Shown here in pieces: positions 39,694-49,695 of a stretch of 64,000 nt of DNA (positions are counted from its first letter, which is position 1; the number at the start of each line of letters is the position of its first letter). A program made the translations under genes and the position numbers. Under the pieces are notes generated by a model. The model saw only the letters and a list, made by a program, of their open reading frames with translations, was not told the DNA's origin and did not search any database. Source of the DNA: Microvirga solisilvae (GTDB lineage Bacteria; Pseudomonadota; Alphaproteobacteria; Rhizobiales; Beijerinckiaceae); assembly GCF_022808595.1 (NCBI RefSeq), contig NZ_JAKUCN010000001.1:186001-250000 (forward strand), written 5' to 3'.

Positions 39694-40911
39694 ATGGCTT
39701 ACCGGGAAGAGTTCGAGCAGGGCGCAAAGGGTGCTCCCCAGCCGGTCATGGATCGGCAGCCGGCCCAGACTCCGGAAGCGGAGCAGGACGCGAAACCTAC
39801 GGTGCAGGGAGCCCAGGCCCCCCAGGAAGCTGCGCCCACGAAGGCCAAGTCGCGCAGGAAGCCCGTTATCATGGCCATTGCCGGCGCGGCTTTGCTGTTC
39901 GGCGGCTATGAGGGCTACAACTGGTGGACGGATGGCCGCTTCATGGTCTCGACCGAGGACGCCTATGTCCAGGCCGACATCACGATTCTCTCGGCCAAGG
40001 TGTCCGGCTACGTCTCTTCTGTCGCGGTCTCCAACAATCAGAGCGTCAAGGCTGGCGACCTGATCGCCAAGATCGACGACGGCGATTATCGCTTTGCCCT
40101 GCAATCGGCCAAGGACAAGCTCGCCACTCAGCAGAGCGCCATCGAGCGCATCGGCCGTCAGATCGAGGCGGGCCGCGCCTCCGTAGCCCAGGCTGATGCG
40201 CAGGTCGCGTCGGCTCAGGCCGGGCTGGAGCGCGCCGAAGGTGATTTCAACCGCCAGCAGCAGCTTGCTCGTTCGGACTACACGAGCCGCGCGGCGCTCG
40301 AGAATGCCAAGGCTGCGCGTGATCAGGCCGATGCCGGTGTGAAGAGCGCACAGGCTGCGCTTGTCGCGGCCAAGGCCAATGTCGATGTGCTCGACGCTCA
40401 GCAGAACGAAGCGCGCCGCGTCGCAGCCGAATTGCAGACATCGGTCCAGAAGGCGGAGCGTGATCTCTCGTTCACGGAAATCCGCGCTCCTGCCGATGGC
40501 GTGATCGGCAACAAGGCGGTCGAGGTCGGCACCCTCGTCCAGCCCGGCGCGCGTCTGGCCGCGCTCGTGCCGCTCACGAGCGTGCATGTGGATGCCAACT
40601 TCAAGGAGACGCAGCTCGCCTCCCTGAAAGTAGGTCAGAAGGTGAAGATCGAGGTCGATGCCTTTCCGGATGCGGACATCGTCGGCACGGTGGAAAGCGT
40701 CTCGCCGGCTTCCGGCGCGGTGTTCAGCCTACTGCCGCCCGAGAACGCCACTGGCAACTTCACCAAGATCGTGCAGCGCGTGCCCGTGCGCGTCGCCGTG
40801 AATCCGGAAGTCGCTCAGCAGGGCCTGTTGCGCCCCGGCCTGTCGGTCGTCGTCGATGTCGACACGCGCACCGTTGACGAGCCGCAAAAGACGGCGAGTG
40901 CTACCCGCTAA
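39694..40911 (+). CDS. emrA: EmrA-like membrane fusion protein
   Basis: Periplasmic adaptor that joins an inner-membrane exporter to an outer-membrane channel. 405 residues: a Gln/Pro-rich N-terminus, one membrane segment (about 54-75), 'STEDAYVQADITILSAKVSGYVSSV' lipoyl half, a long helical hairpin (about 135-255) and a C-terminal beta domain ('DANFKETQLASLKVGQKVKIEVD'). The symbol rests on pairing with a DHA2 pump. AAAGAGG precedes the ATG. The outer-membrane partner is not in the window. Confidence 0.9.
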   Translation: MAYREEFEQGAKGAPQPVMDRQPAQTPEAEQDAKPTVQGAQAPQEAAPTKAKSRRKPVIMAIAGAALLFGGYEGYNWWTDGRFMVSTEDAYVQADITILSAKVSGYVSSVAVSNNQSVKAGDLIAKIDDGDYRFALQSAKDKLATQQSAIERIGRQIEAGRASVAQADAQVASAQAGLERAEGDFNRQQQLARSDYTSRAALENAKAARDQADAGVKSAQAALVAAKANVDVLDAQQNEARRVAAELQTSVQKAERDLSFTEIRAPADGVIGNKAVEVGTLVQPGARLAALVPLTSVHVDANFKETQLASLKVGQKVKIEVDAFPDADIVGTVESVSPASGAVFSLLPPENATGNFTKIVQRVPVRVAVNPEVAQQGLLRPGLSVVVDVDTRTVDEPQKTASATR

Positions 40912-40929
40912 GGAAAGAGAACTGGCATC

Positions 40930-42522
40930 ATGGCCGCTTCCGCCGCCATATCGAGCAAAGCCGCCATGCCGGCCGCGAAACCTGCGCAGGTGAGCCCGCG
41001 CAGGACATTCGCGTTCTTCTGCATGGTCTTCGGCATGTTCATGGCGATCCTGGACATCCAGATCGTCTCGGCTTCTCTCGCCGAGATTCAGGCGGGACTC
41101 TCGGCTTCGTCCGATGAAATCTCGTGGGTGCAGACGAGCTATCTGATCGCGGAAGTGATCATGATCCCGCTCTCGGGCACGCTCTCGCGCGTGCTCTCGA
41201 CGCGCTGGATGTTCGTGATCTCCGCGGGCGGCTTCACCTTCATGAGCTTCCTGTGCGCGACGGCGACGAACATCGACCAGATGATCATCTACCGCGCGCT
41301 GCAGGGCTTCATCGGCGGCGGCATGATCCCCACCGTGTTCGCTTCCGCCTTCACTGTCTTCCCGCCGGAGAAGCGGCCCGTGATCTCGCCGATCATCGGT
41401 CTCGTGGCGACGCTCGCGCCCACCATCGGCCCGACGCTCGGCGGCTATCTCACCGATCTCTTCTCCTGGCACTGGCTGTTCCTGGTCAACATCGTGCCCG
41501 GCATCTTCGTGACGGTCTCGACCTATCTCCTGGTCGATTTCGACGAGCCGAATTTCGAGCTGTTCAAGTCCTTCGATTGGGCGGGCCTCGGCTTCATGGC
41601 GGCCTTCCTCGGCAGTCTCGAATACGTGCTGGAAGAGGGGCCTCTGAACGAGTGGTTCCAGGACGAGTTGGTGCTGATCCTCACGATCGTCTGCGTCGTC
41701 GGCGCGGTCGGTTTCTTCTACCGCGCGTTCACGGCCAAGCAGCCGATCGTGGATTTGCGGGCGTTTGCCGACCGCAACTTCCTCGCGGGCTCGTCCTTCA
41801 GCTTCGTCATGGGCATCGGCCTCTACGGCCTGACCTATCTCTACCCGGTCTATCTCGGCCGCGTGCGCGGATATTCATCGCTGCAGATCGGCGAGACCAT
41901 GTTTGTCTCAGGCGCGACCATGTTCTTCATGGCGCCGATTGCCGGCATCCTTTCGCGCAAGATGGACCCACGCGTGATGATGGGCATCGGCTTTGCGGCC
42001 TTCGCCTTCGGCACTTGGATGATGAGCGGGCTTACCAAGGATTGGGACTTCTGGGAGCTCTTCATCCCGCAGATCTTCCGTGGCGTCGGCCTCATGATCT
42101 GCATGGTGCCGATCAACAACATCGCGCTCGGCACGTTGCCGCCGGAGCGCATCAAGAACGCGTCAGGCCTCTATAACCTCACCCGCAACTTGGGCGGTGC
42201 GGTGGGCTTGGCGCTCATCAACACGGTTCTCAACAACCGCCTGGATCTTCATCTCCAGCGGCTGCACGAGACCGTGAACTGGGGCCGCTCCACGGCGGTC
42301 GAGACACTGAACGCCATGACCATGAAGTTCCAGGCTCTCGGCACCGATGCAAATGCGGCAGCGATCAAGACCCTGTCCAACATGGTTCGCCGCGAGGCGA
42401 TGGTCATGTCCTTCGCCGATGTGTTCCTGCTGCTGACCGTGTTGTTCCTGGGCCTGATCCTGGCCTTGCCCTTCATCAAGAAACCACGTCCGGCACCCGC
42501 CGGGGCCGGCGGCGGTCACTAA
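40930..42522 (+). CDS. emrB: EmrB/QacA-type MFS drug exporter (DHA2)
   Basis: Proton-driven multidrug exporter with 14 predicted membrane segments. 530 residues. The DHA2 motif 'LDIQIVSASLAEIQAGLSAS' and motif-C-like 'LVATLAPTIGPTLGGYL' are present. It starts 18 bp after emrA, in one operon under the TetR protein. Substrates are probably hydrophobic toxins, but the sequence cannot say which. Confidence 0.93.
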   Translation: MAASAAISSKAAMPAAKPAQVSPRRTFAFFCMVFGMFMAILDIQIVSASLAEIQAGLSASSDEISWVQTSYLIAEVIMIPLSGTLSRVLSTRWMFVISAGGFTFMSFLCATATNIDQMIIYRALQGFIGGGMIPTVFASAFTVFPPEKRPVISPIIGLVATLAPTIGPTLGGYLTDLFSWHWLFLVNIVPGIFVTVSTYLLVDFDEPNFELFKSFDWAGLGFMAAFLGSLEYVLEEGPLNEWFQDELVLILTIVCVVGAVGFFYRAFTAKQPIVDLRAFADRNFLAGSSFSFVMGIGLYGLTYLYPVYLGRVRGYSSLQIGETMFVSGATMFFMAPIAGILSRKMDPRVMMGIGFAAFAFGTWMMSGLTKDWDFWELFIPQIFRGVGLMICMVPINNIALGTLPPERIKNASGLYNLTRNLGGAVGLALINTVLNNRLDLHLQRLHETVNWGRSTAVETLNAMTMKFQALGTDANAAAIKTLSNMVRREAMVMSFADVFLLLTVLFLGLILALPFIKKPRPAPAGAGGGH

Positions 42523-42556
42523 AGTTTACCTCCCGAGACTAACCTCCAAAAACTTC

Positions 42557-42583
42557 AGCCCGGCTTTCGAGCCGGGCTTTTTT
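42557..42583. terminator. Terminator of emrAB, probably bidirectional
   Basis: 8-bp stem (AGCCCGGC, 42557-42564, with GCCGGGCT, 42571-42578) and a 6-nt loop, then TTTTT. The other strand reads into GAAGTTTTTGG, so the convergent DUF2267 gene may use it too. Confidence 0.85.
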
Positions 42584-43077
42584 CATGCCTCTCGGGAGAT
42601 GCGGTGTTCATCCACGTCCATCTCAACCCTGGTTCTGTCCTCGCGCACAGTGCGCCTGGGCCATAGCGACCGGATATCCTCCGGCAGTGCATGGCGGATC
42701 TTCTCCAGCTGCCCCTCGGGGAGGTGGCGCGTCATGGCGGTGAAGACGGCCCGCGCGGCGTTCTCGGGGTCGATCGATCGGCTGGAAGGCATATCCTCGG
42801 CGATGCGCTCGAGAAACTCGTCGAGCGAGCGGTAATGCTCCGGCGTCGCCGTGGGATGCCAGCGGTCGAAATAGAGACCGCGCACAAGAAGCGGCAGCTC
42901 GGCGCTCAGATGCGCGGAGATCTGCAGCGGGATCCGGTCCCGCAGGGTCCTCAGAACCGAGCCCAGGGCATGCCAGGCGACATGCCGGTCGCAGCCGAGC
43001 ATCTCCATCAATTCCTTGAGCCAAGTATTGGTAATGTGGAGGGTTTTATCGAAGACTTCGAGACCGGTTGCGCTCAT
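42583..43077 (-). CDS. DUF2267 domain protein
   Basis: 164 residues of the DUF2267 family, recognised from 'FDKTLHITNTWLKELMEMLG', 'AWHALGSVLRTLRDRIP', 'HLSAELPLLVRGLYFDRWHP' and 'FLERIAEDM'. It appears cytosolic and helical. The family has no settled biochemical role; members are often stress-inducible. It stands alone, convergent with emrB. Confidence 0.88.
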   Translation of the reverse strand: MSATGLEVFDKTLHITNTWLKELMEMLGCDRHVAWHALGSVLRTLRDRIPLQISAHLSAELPLLVRGLYFDRWHPTATPEHYRSLDEFLERIAEDMPSSRSIDPENAARAVFTAMTRHLPEGQLEKIRHALPEDIRSLWPRRTVREDRTRVEMDVDEHRISREA

Positions 43078-43294
43078 GGCGAGCCTCCTTGGTCATGCTG
43101 TCTGCCGCAGGCTTTCCGCGGCGGGCGCGGCCTTGCGCGCTCTTCCATAGGGTGGGGCCGGAATGGGGCTTATGCATGTCGGCGAAGCCGTACGAAAGGG
43201 GTGGGGATCGAGGCCCTTAAATCTGTTGTTCTCTTGCCCCGAACGTCCTAGCTTGCGCGGCAGGTTTTCTCCCTTCAGGTGAAGTTCAAACATC

Positions 43295-44470
43295 TTGCCT
43301 CCTCCACTCCGCCAATCCGCTTCCGCTTCTGTCGGCGCCGTGCGCCGCACCTTCGCCCCCTGGACCGATCCCGATGCCAAGCCGCTGATCCGCTTCGAGA
43401 ACGTGACGAAGCGCTTCGGTGACGCCATGGCGGTGGACCATCTGAGCCTCGACATCTTCCAGGGCGAGTTCTTCTGCCTGCTCGGCCCTTCCGGCTGCGG
43501 CAAGACGACCCTGATGCGCATGCTCGCGGGCTTCGAGATGCCCACCGAGGGGCGGATCACCCTGGCGGGGCAGGATTTGTCGGGCGTTCCGCCTTATCGG
43601 CGGCCCGTGAACATGATGTTCCAGTCCTATGCGCTCTTTCCCCATATGAGCGTGGAAAAGAACATCGCCTTCGGCTTGAAGCAGGACGGCATGCCCAAGG
43701 CCGAGATCGCCGACCGGGTCGGCGAGATGCTGCGCCTCGTACAGCTCGAAAAGCTCGCCAAGCGTTATCCCAGCCAGCTTTCCGGTGGCCAGCGCCAGCG
43801 CGTGGCGCTCGCCCGCGCGCTTGCCAAGAAGCCGAAGGTGCTGCTGCTCGACGAGCCCCTCGGCGCTCTCGACAAGAAACTGCGCGAGGAAACCCAGTTC
43901 GAGCTCATGGACATCCAGCACGAGCTCGGCATGACCTTCGTGGTCGTCACCCATGACCAGGAAGAGGCGATGACCATGGCCGATCGCATCGCGGTCATGG
44001 ACCATGGCCGCATCGTGCAGGTCGCGGATCCCGGTGAAATCTACGAACAGCCCAAGACCCGCTTCATCGCTGAATTCGTCGGCGACGTGAACATTCTCGA
44101 AGGCCATGTGATGGGCCAGGAGAGCGGCCTCTGGCGCGTGAAGACCGCTTCCGCCGAGGTGCCGCTCACCATCGACGATCCTGACGAGGTGCTGCATTCC
44201 GGCCAGGCCGTTGCCATCGCGGTGCGCCCGGAGAAGATGACGATCCAGCGCGAGAAGCCGGGCCCCGAGGCCGTGAACGTCCTCACCGGCGAGGTGTGGG
44301 ACATCGGCTATCTCGGCGATTGGACCGTCTATCGCGTCAGGCTCGCGACAGGCGAGATCCTGAGGGTGACGCGCGCCAACGTGTCCCGCTTCGTGGAAAG
44401 TCCCATCGACTGGGACGAGCAGGTCTACATCACCTTCGCGCCGGGTGCGGCGGTGATCCTGGCGGAATAG
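43295..44470 (+). CDS. potA: Spermidine/putrescine-type ABC transporter ATPase
   Basis: ATPase of a polyamine-type importer. 391 residues: Walker A 'GPSGCGKTT', signature 'LSGGQRQRVALARAL', Walker B 'LLLDEPLGALD', then a C-terminal TOBE domain. The start is uncertain: I give TTG 43295; a GTG at 43340 would give a shorter N-terminus. potB begins two bases after its stop. No binding-protein gene is nearby, unlike the usual potABCD or potFGHI sets. Confidence 0.88.
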   Translation: MPPPLRQSASASVGAVRRTFAPWTDPDAKPLIRFENVTKRFGDAMAVDHLSLDIFQGEFFCLLGPSGCGKTTLMRMLAGFEMPTEGRITLAGQDLSGVPPYRRPVNMMFQSYALFPHMSVEKNIAFGLKQDGMPKAEIADRVGEMLRLVQLEKLAKRYPSQLSGGQRQRVALARALAKKPKVLLLDEPLGALDKKLREETQFELMDIQHELGMTFVVVTHDQEEAMTMADRIAVMDHGRIVQVADPGEIYEQPKTRFIAEFVGDVNILEGHVMGQESGLWRVKTASAEVPLTIDDPDEVLHSGQAVAIAVRPEKMTIQREKPGPEAVNVLTGEVWDIGYLGDWTVYRVRLATGEILRVTRANVSRFVESPIDWDEQVYITFAPGAAVILAE

Positions 44471-44472
44471 CC

Positions 44473-45378
44473 ATGAAAGAGCATTCCCTCACCAAGCGGC
44501 TGAGTTCGGCTCTGGTCCCCGCCGTGCCTTATCTCTGGCTCGGCGTGTTCTTCCTCGTGCCGTTCCTGATCGTGCTCAAGATCAGCCTGTCGGATACCGC
44601 AGTCGCGCAGCCGCCCTACAGGCCGGTCTTCGAGTGGAGCGACATCGCCGCTTTCTTCAGCGGTCTCGATCTCGAGAATTTCGCGCTTCTCGCGGAAGAC
44701 GATCTTTATCTGCGCGCCACGCTCTCCTCCGTGCGCATCGCCGCGATCTCGACCGTTCTTCTACTGCTCGTGGGCTTTCCCATTGCCTACGGCATGGCGC
44801 GCGCACCGGAGCGGCACCGCTCGCTTCTGGTGGCACTCGTCATCCTGCCGTTCTGGACGAGCTTCCTCATCCGCATCTATGCCTGGATCGCGATCCTGAA
44901 GCCCGAGGGGCTGCTAACGCAGGCGCTCATGGGGCTTGGGCTCACTTCCGACCCTATCGAAATCCTGAATACCGAATGGGCGGTCTATATCGGCATCGTC
45001 TATGCCTATCTGCCCTTCATGGTGCTGCCGCTCTACGCGACTCTGGAGAAGATGGACGACACGCTGCTGGAAGCGGCCCTCGATCTCGGCTCCACGCCTT
45101 GGCGTTCGTTCTGGACGATCACGGTGCCGCTCGCCATGCCCGGTATCATCGCGGGCTCGCTTCTCTGCTTCATCCCAGCAGTGGGTGAATTCGTGATCCC
45201 GGATCTGCTCGGCGGTTCCGAGACGCTCATGATCGGCCGTCAGCTGTGGAGCGAGTTCTTCTCGAACCGCGATTGGCCGCTGGCGTCGGCCGTCGCGATC
45301 CTGCTTCTGATCATCCTCGTCATTCCCATCGTGATCTATCGCGATGTGGAGGCGCGGCGCGTGGAGACACGGCCATGA
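44473..45378 (+). CDS. potB: Polyamine-type ABC transporter permease (PotB-like)
   Basis: 301 residues with six predicted membrane segments and the coupling motif region 'EAALDLGSTPWRSFWTITVPLAMPGIIAG'. It pairs with the next gene, whose ATG overlaps its stop (ATGA at 45375-45378). Putrescine or spermidine is the likely substrate by family. Confidence 0.9.
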   Translation: MKEHSLTKRLSSALVPAVPYLWLGVFFLVPFLIVLKISLSDTAVAQPPYRPVFEWSDIAAFFSGLDLENFALLAEDDLYLRATLSSVRIAAISTVLLLLVGFPIAYGMARAPERHRSLLVALVILPFWTSFLIRIYAWIAILKPEGLLTQALMGLGLTSDPIEILNTEWAVYIGIVYAYLPFMVLPLYATLEKMDDTLLEAALDLGSTPWRSFWTITVPLAMPGIIAGSLLCFIPAVGEFVIPDLLGGSETLMIGRQLWSEFFSNRDWPLASAVAILLLIILVIPIVIYRDVEARRVETRP

Positions 45379-46178
45379 ACCGACGCTTAAGTCTCTTCAA
45401 CGTCACGTCGCTGGTTTTGGGCTTCGCGTTCCTCTACCTGCCGATCCTACTGTTGATGATCTATTCCTTCAACGCTTCGCGGCTCGTGACTGTATGGGGC
45501 GGTTTCTCGACGCAATGGTACGGGGCGCTCTTCCGCAACCAGGCGCTGATGGAAGCGGCATGGGTGACGCTGCGGATCGCGCTGCTCTCAGCCAGCATGG
45601 CGACGGTTCTCGGCACGCTCGCGGCGCTCGCGCTCACGCGCTACGGGCGCTTCACGGGGCGCACGCTTTTCACGGGCATGATCTATGCGCCCATGGTGAT
45701 GCCGGAAGTCATCACCGGCCTGTCGCTGCTATTGTTCTTCGTCGCCATCGATCTGGATCGCGGCTTCTGGACGGTCACGCTGGCGCATACCACGCTCACC
45801 ATGTGCTTCGTCACGGTGGTGGTGCAGTCGCGCCTCATGACCTTCGACCGCTCGCTGGAAGAGGCGGCAATGGATCTTGGCGCGCCGCCTTTGCGCACGT
45901 TCTTCGCGGTGACATTGCCGCTGATCGCGCCGTCCATCGTGGCGGGCTTCCTGCTCGCCTTCACCCTGTCTCTGGATGATCTCGTGATCGCGAGCTTCAA
46001 TACGGGTCCAGGCGCGACGACGCTGCCGATCAAGATCTACAGCCAGGTCCGTCTCGGTCTCTCGCCGGAGATCAACGCAGCCTCCACGATCCTCATCGGT
46101 CTCGTGACGATTGGCGTGATCTCGGCAACCTTGATCAGCAAGCGCTCGGTGATGCGCTCACAGCGTAACGCTCACTGA
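45375..46178 (+). CDS. potC: Polyamine-type ABC transporter permease (PotC-like)
   Basis: 267 residues, six membrane segments, coupling loop 'EEAAMDLGAPPLRTFFAVTLPLIAPSIVAG' and the C-type signature 'SLDDLVIASFNTGPGATTLPIKIYS'. Last gene of the importer operon; its 3' end overlaps the convergent asmA-like gene by seven bases. Confidence 0.9.
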   Translation: MNRRLSLFNVTSLVLGFAFLYLPILLLMIYSFNASRLVTVWGGFSTQWYGALFRNQALMEAAWVTLRIALLSASMATVLGTLAALALTRYGRFTGRTLFTGMIYAPMVMPEVITGLSLLLFFVAIDLDRGFWTVTLAHTTLTMCFVTVVVQSRLMTFDRSLEEAAMDLGAPPLRTFFAVTLPLIAPSIVAGFLLAFTLSLDDLVIASFNTGPGATTLPIKIYSQVRLGLSPEINAASTILIGLVTIGVISATLISKRSVMRSQRNAH

Positions 46179-47977
46179 GCGGTGGCCTGCGGAGTCTGAG
46201 CGTTCGGGGCAATGCGCTCGGCAGGAAGCAGGGGCTTCGCCGCGCCCGACCGCTCAATGAGGGAGCGGGCGTTCGGCATCACGCTCACATTGTCCCATCC
46301 GCCGTCGATGTCGAAGGCGAGGGAAGGCGCGGACTTGGAATCGGCCGAAGAGACCACGGCCTTTAGGTCGAGGGTGCGATCCACCATCAGCACCTGACCC
46401 TTCAGCTCGGCCGCAATGTCCTCCGAGGTGAGCTTGCCCTCGGTGACCTCGCCGATGCCGTTTTGAACGATGATCTGGGCTTGAGCTTCCTGGAAAGGCG
46501 TGCGCCCGCCTTTCCAGTTGAGGGAGGCGAGGAGAGGGTGCTTCTCGACACGCTTCAGGGCGTCGCCGAGAGCGATGCCGACGAGTTCGCCCTTGCGGAT
46601 TGTGATCGCGCTGCGGCCCTGGGCCTGCTGGATCACCTCGACCGGATTCAAGCCCTTGCCATCGAAGGCGAAGCTGCCTTGAGCGCGACCCGTGATCCAG
46701 CGCGGCTCGCCCATGCTGCTCAGGAAGGGCGCGATGTCGACGCCCGAGAAGGTGCCTTGGCTCTTGAGTTCCGTCTTTCCATCGACGGTCATAAGCGAGA
46801 GGCGTCCTTTCAGGCTGCCGTCATGAAAGCCGGCGCGGCCGATGGAGGCCTCGATCTCGCCGGGCCGCACGAGAACGCTTGCCGCCATGTCCTCGACACG
46901 CAGCTTACCGAGATGAGCCGATGCGGCGGAGAGGCGCAGGTCGAGATCACCGCCCGTGACATGGGCAAGATCCAGCTTCTCCTCGCTCCAGGAGCCTGAG
47001 GGGGTACGCGCCTGGGCAAAGGGCGAGAAAAGATCGGTCAGGTTTAGCTCGTCGGCCGCGAGAGTGCCGGTGATCACCGGGCGCTCCGTATCGAGGCGCA
47101 CCGCCATGGTGCCTTCGAGCTTGTCGTTGCCCAAGGTGACGGCCACGGAGGGCCAGGACAGGCGGCGGCGATCGATGGAGAAATCGCCCTGGACGGAGAA
47201 GGCCTGGATCAGGGAGCCGAAGGGTAGCTTCACGCCGCTCCAGCGGGTGAAGGTCTGGATGGAGGAGGCCTGGATGGCTCCTTCGCCCGTCAGCCCTGGA
47301 TTGGACCCCAGCTGTGCCTCGCCCTTCAGGCTCAGTCGTGCCGTAGGGGCGGTAATCGCCAGCGCGACCGGACTGATGGTACCGGAGGCGAGTTTGTCGG
47401 GGTGGATCAAGGCTTCCTTCAGAATAACCTGCTCGTCCCGCCATATCGCATGGCCGTAAGCCGTGAGCGGCTCGTTCTCGCCGACCCAGCGGATCACGAG
47501 CTCCGCGATCTTCAGATCGGCATCTTCTAGGTCGGTCCAGCGGATCTTGGAATTGTTCAGGATTAGCCGGCGAGCATGGGTGGCGCTGGTCCTGTTCCGG
47601 AACACCTCGCCCCAGTTCACGTCCTTCAGCGCCTGGGCGGAGGCCGTGATCTTGCTATCGCTCAAGTCGAAATCGGAAAGCTCGACCTGCCCGAAAAGGA
47701 GAGGCAGCACGCGGATTTCTCCGCGCAGGGTGCCGCCTTCGGCGGTCAGCGCCTGTTTGGGAAAACGGACTGTCACATCCTCGAACTTGACCCGCGGGAT
47801 CGGCAGCACGGCAAAAGTACTGCGGCCCTGGACTGTCAGGTCGAGCCCGTAGCGATCTCGCATGTGGCTGGTGAGGGCAGATGACAGGCCGTTCTCCCTG
47901 AATGTCCAGGGAGCGGCGGCCGCGGCGATAACGGCAAACGTAATGAGTGCAATCGAAACAGCGATGCGGCGAGACAT
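46172..47977 (-). CDS. AsmA family protein
   Basis: 601 residues with an N-terminal membrane anchor (about 7-25), then a long periplasmic beta-rich region starting 'LTSHMRDRYGLDLTVQGRSTFAVLPIPRVKFEDVTV'. The C-terminal 'GRSAITIRKGELVGIALGDALKRVEKHPL' is typical of AsmA. Family members are thought to bridge the periplasm and help lipid traffic to the outer membrane. It stands alone here. Confidence 0.88.
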   Translation of the reverse strand: MSRRIAVSIALITFAVIAAAAAPWTFRENGLSSALTSHMRDRYGLDLTVQGRSTFAVLPIPRVKFEDVTVRFPKQALTAEGGTLRGEIRVLPLLFGQVELSDFDLSDSKITASAQALKDVNWGEVFRNRTSATHARRLILNNSKIRWTDLEDADLKIAELVIRWVGENEPLTAYGHAIWRDEQVILKEALIHPDKLASGTISPVALAITAPTARLSLKGEAQLGSNPGLTGEGAIQASSIQTFTRWSGVKLPFGSLIQAFSVQGDFSIDRRRLSWPSVAVTLGNDKLEGTMAVRLDTERPVITGTLAADELNLTDLFSPFAQARTPSGSWSEEKLDLAHVTGGDLDLRLSAASAHLGKLRVEDMAASVLVRPGEIEASIGRAGFHDGSLKGRLSLMTVDGKTELKSQGTFSGVDIAPFLSSMGEPRWITGRAQGSFAFDGKGLNPVEVIQQAQGRSAITIRKGELVGIALGDALKRVEKHPLLASLNWKGGRTPFQEAQAQIIVQNGIGEVTEGKLTSEDIAAELKGQVLMVDRTLDLKAVVSSADSKSAPSLAFDIDGGWDNVSVMPNARSLIERSGAAKPLLPAERIAPNAQTPQATAQ

Positions 47978-48175
47978 GAGCTTGATTTATTAAACCTTGG
48001 GGCCCGCCTCGCAAGTGACGTTGGGTCATATGCCTGTGGGCGGCGGAGCCGAATAAACAATTGTTCTCATATATCCATAGGAAGGGATTGTCTAAATTGA
48101 GGCCAAGTAGCAGGGTGCGCCCCGATCTCGTTTCAAGGCCTTGAAGGGCGGGCTTGGCCCTAGGAGGAATCGTTG

Positions 48176-48886
48176 ATGAATAAGGTTTACAGCGACGCGA
48201 CATCCGCGCTGGCTGGTCTCGTGAAGGATGGGATGACGATCATGGCCGGCGGGTTCGGCCTGTGCGGCATCCCGGAGACCCTGATCGAGGCAATTCGTGA
48301 TTCGGGGGCGAAAGAACTCACTTTCATTTCCAACAATGCAGGCGTGGATGGCGTCGGCCTGGGCCGGCTGCTGGAGACCCGTCAGATCAGGAAAATGATC
48401 TCGTCCTATGTGGGCGAGAACAAGCTCTTCGCCCAGCAATACCTGTCCGGCGAACTGGAGCTGGAGTTCAACCCGCAGGGCACCCTGGCCGAGCGCATCC
48501 GCGCCGGTGGCGCGGGCATCCCCGCGTTCTACACCAAGACCGGCGTCGGCACCCTGATTGCCGAAGGCAAGGAAGTGCGCGAGTTCAATGGCGAGAAATA
48601 CGTCATGGAAACCGGCCTCTTCGCGGACATCTCCGTGGTCCACGCCTGGAAGGGCGACACGGAGGGCAACCTCGTCTACCGCAAGACCGCCCGCAACTTT
48701 AACCCGATGATGGCGACCGCGTCGCGTCTGACCATCGCCGAGGTGGAGCATCTGGTTCCCGCCGGCGAGATCGACCCGGATTGCATTCATACCCCCGGCA
48801 TTTTCGTGAAGCGCATGGTGCATGTGGCGAACCCGGTGAAACGCATCGAGCAGCGCACCACCCGCAAGCGCGAGGAGACAGTCTGA
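48176..48886 (+). CDS. scoA: 3-oxoacid CoA-transferase subunit A
   Basis: Moves CoA from succinyl-CoA to a 3-oxoacid such as acetoacetate. 236 residues. '[19 protein letters not shown]' and '[14 protein letters not shown]' match the alpha subunit. The ATG is set by TAGGAGG nine bases upstream. ScoA and PcaI are close; with no aromatic ring-cleavage genes nearby I favour acetoacetate use. Confidence 0.93.
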   Translation: MNKVYSDATSALAGLVKDGMTIMAGGFGLCGIPETLIEAIRDSGAKELTFISNNAGVDGVGLGRLLETRQIRKMISSYVGENKLFAQQYLSGELELEFNPQGTLAERIRAGGAGIPAFYTKTGVGTLIAEGKEVREFNGEKYVMETGLFADISVVHAWKGDTEGNLVYRKTARNFNPMMATASRLTIAEVEHLVPAGEIDPDCIHTPGIFVKRMVHVANPVKRIEQRTTRKREETV

Positions 48887-49560
48887 TGGCATGGACCCGT
48901 GAACAAATGGCAGCCCGCGCCGCCAAGGAACTGCGCGACGGCTATTACGTGAATCTCGGTATCGGCATTCCGACGCTCGTGTCGAACTACATCCCAGCCG
49001 GAATGCACGTGCAGCTGCAGTCGGAGAACGGCATGCTCGGCATGGGACCTTTCCCCTTCGAGGGCGAGGAGGATGCCGACCTCATCAATGCCGGCAAGCA
49101 GACGATTACCGAGCTGCCGACAACGAGCTATTTCTCCAGCTCCGACTCCTTCGGGATGATCCGCGGCGGCCACATCGATCTGTCGATCCTCGGCGCCATG
49201 CAGGTGGCCCAGAACGGCGACCTCGCCAACTGGATGATCCCCGGCAAGATGGTGAAGGGCATGGGCGGCGCCATGGACCTCGTGGCCGGCGTGAAGCGCG
49301 TGGTCGTGGTGATGGAACATGTCGCCAAGGGCAAGGACGGATCGGAAGATCCGAAGCTCTTGAAGAGCTGCACCCTGCCGCTCACCGGCACGGGCGTAGT
49401 CGACATCGTGATCACCGATCTCGGCGTCTTCTCCATCGACAAGAAGGGCGGCACCGGCATGACCCTGATCGAACTCGCCGACGGCGTCACGGTCGACGAG
49501 ATCAAGGCGAAGACGGAAGCCGATTTCAAGGTCGATCTGAACGGCAAGCAGGCGGCCTAG
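48886..49560 (+). CDS. scoB: 3-oxoacid CoA-transferase subunit B
   Basis: Catalytic beta subunit, 224 residues. The CoA-accepting glutamate is Glu47 in '[12 protein letters not shown]'; '[10 protein letters not shown]' and '[14 protein letters not shown]' are typical. Its ATG shares one base with the scoA stop (TGATG), so the two subunits are translated together. Confidence 0.94.
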   Translation: MAWTREQMAARAAKELRDGYYVNLGIGIPTLVSNYIPAGMHVQLQSENGMLGMGPFPFEGEEDADLINAGKQTITELPTTSYFSSSDSFGMIRGGHIDLSILGAMQVAQNGDLANWMIPGKMVKGMGGAMDLVAGVKRVVVVMEHVAKGKDGSEDPKLLKSCTLPLTGTGVVDIVITDLGVFSIDKKGGTGMTLIELADGVTVDEIKAKTEADFKVDLNGKQAA

Positions 49561-49570
49561 CACAACGAAG

Positions 49571-49674
49571 CCTCACCCTGAGGAGGACCGCAGGTCCGTC
49601 TCGAAGGGCGAGGCGTCTCCAGGGCGCTCTGGAGCCTCCTTCGAGACGCCGCTTCGCGGCTCCTCAGGATGAGG
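49571..49674. repeat. Complex palindromic intergenic element
   Basis: Nested inverted repeats: CCTCACCCTGAGGA with TCCTCAGGATGAGG (outer, one mismatch), CGTCTCGAAGG (49597-49607) with CCTTCGAGACG (49638-49648), and CTCCAG with CTGGAG in the centre. The same words recur in great numbers in Bradyrhizobium-, Bosea- and Methylobacterium-like genomes, so this is a REP/BIME-like element. Confidence 0.8.
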
Positions 49675-49695
49675 TTGGAGGCAGAATAAAATTGG

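Noticed and set aside
39694-42522. EmrAB as a type I exporter for the RTX protein
   Set aside because: The inner-membrane partner is an MFS pump, not an ABC exporter, and a TetR gene and strong terminator separate the loci.
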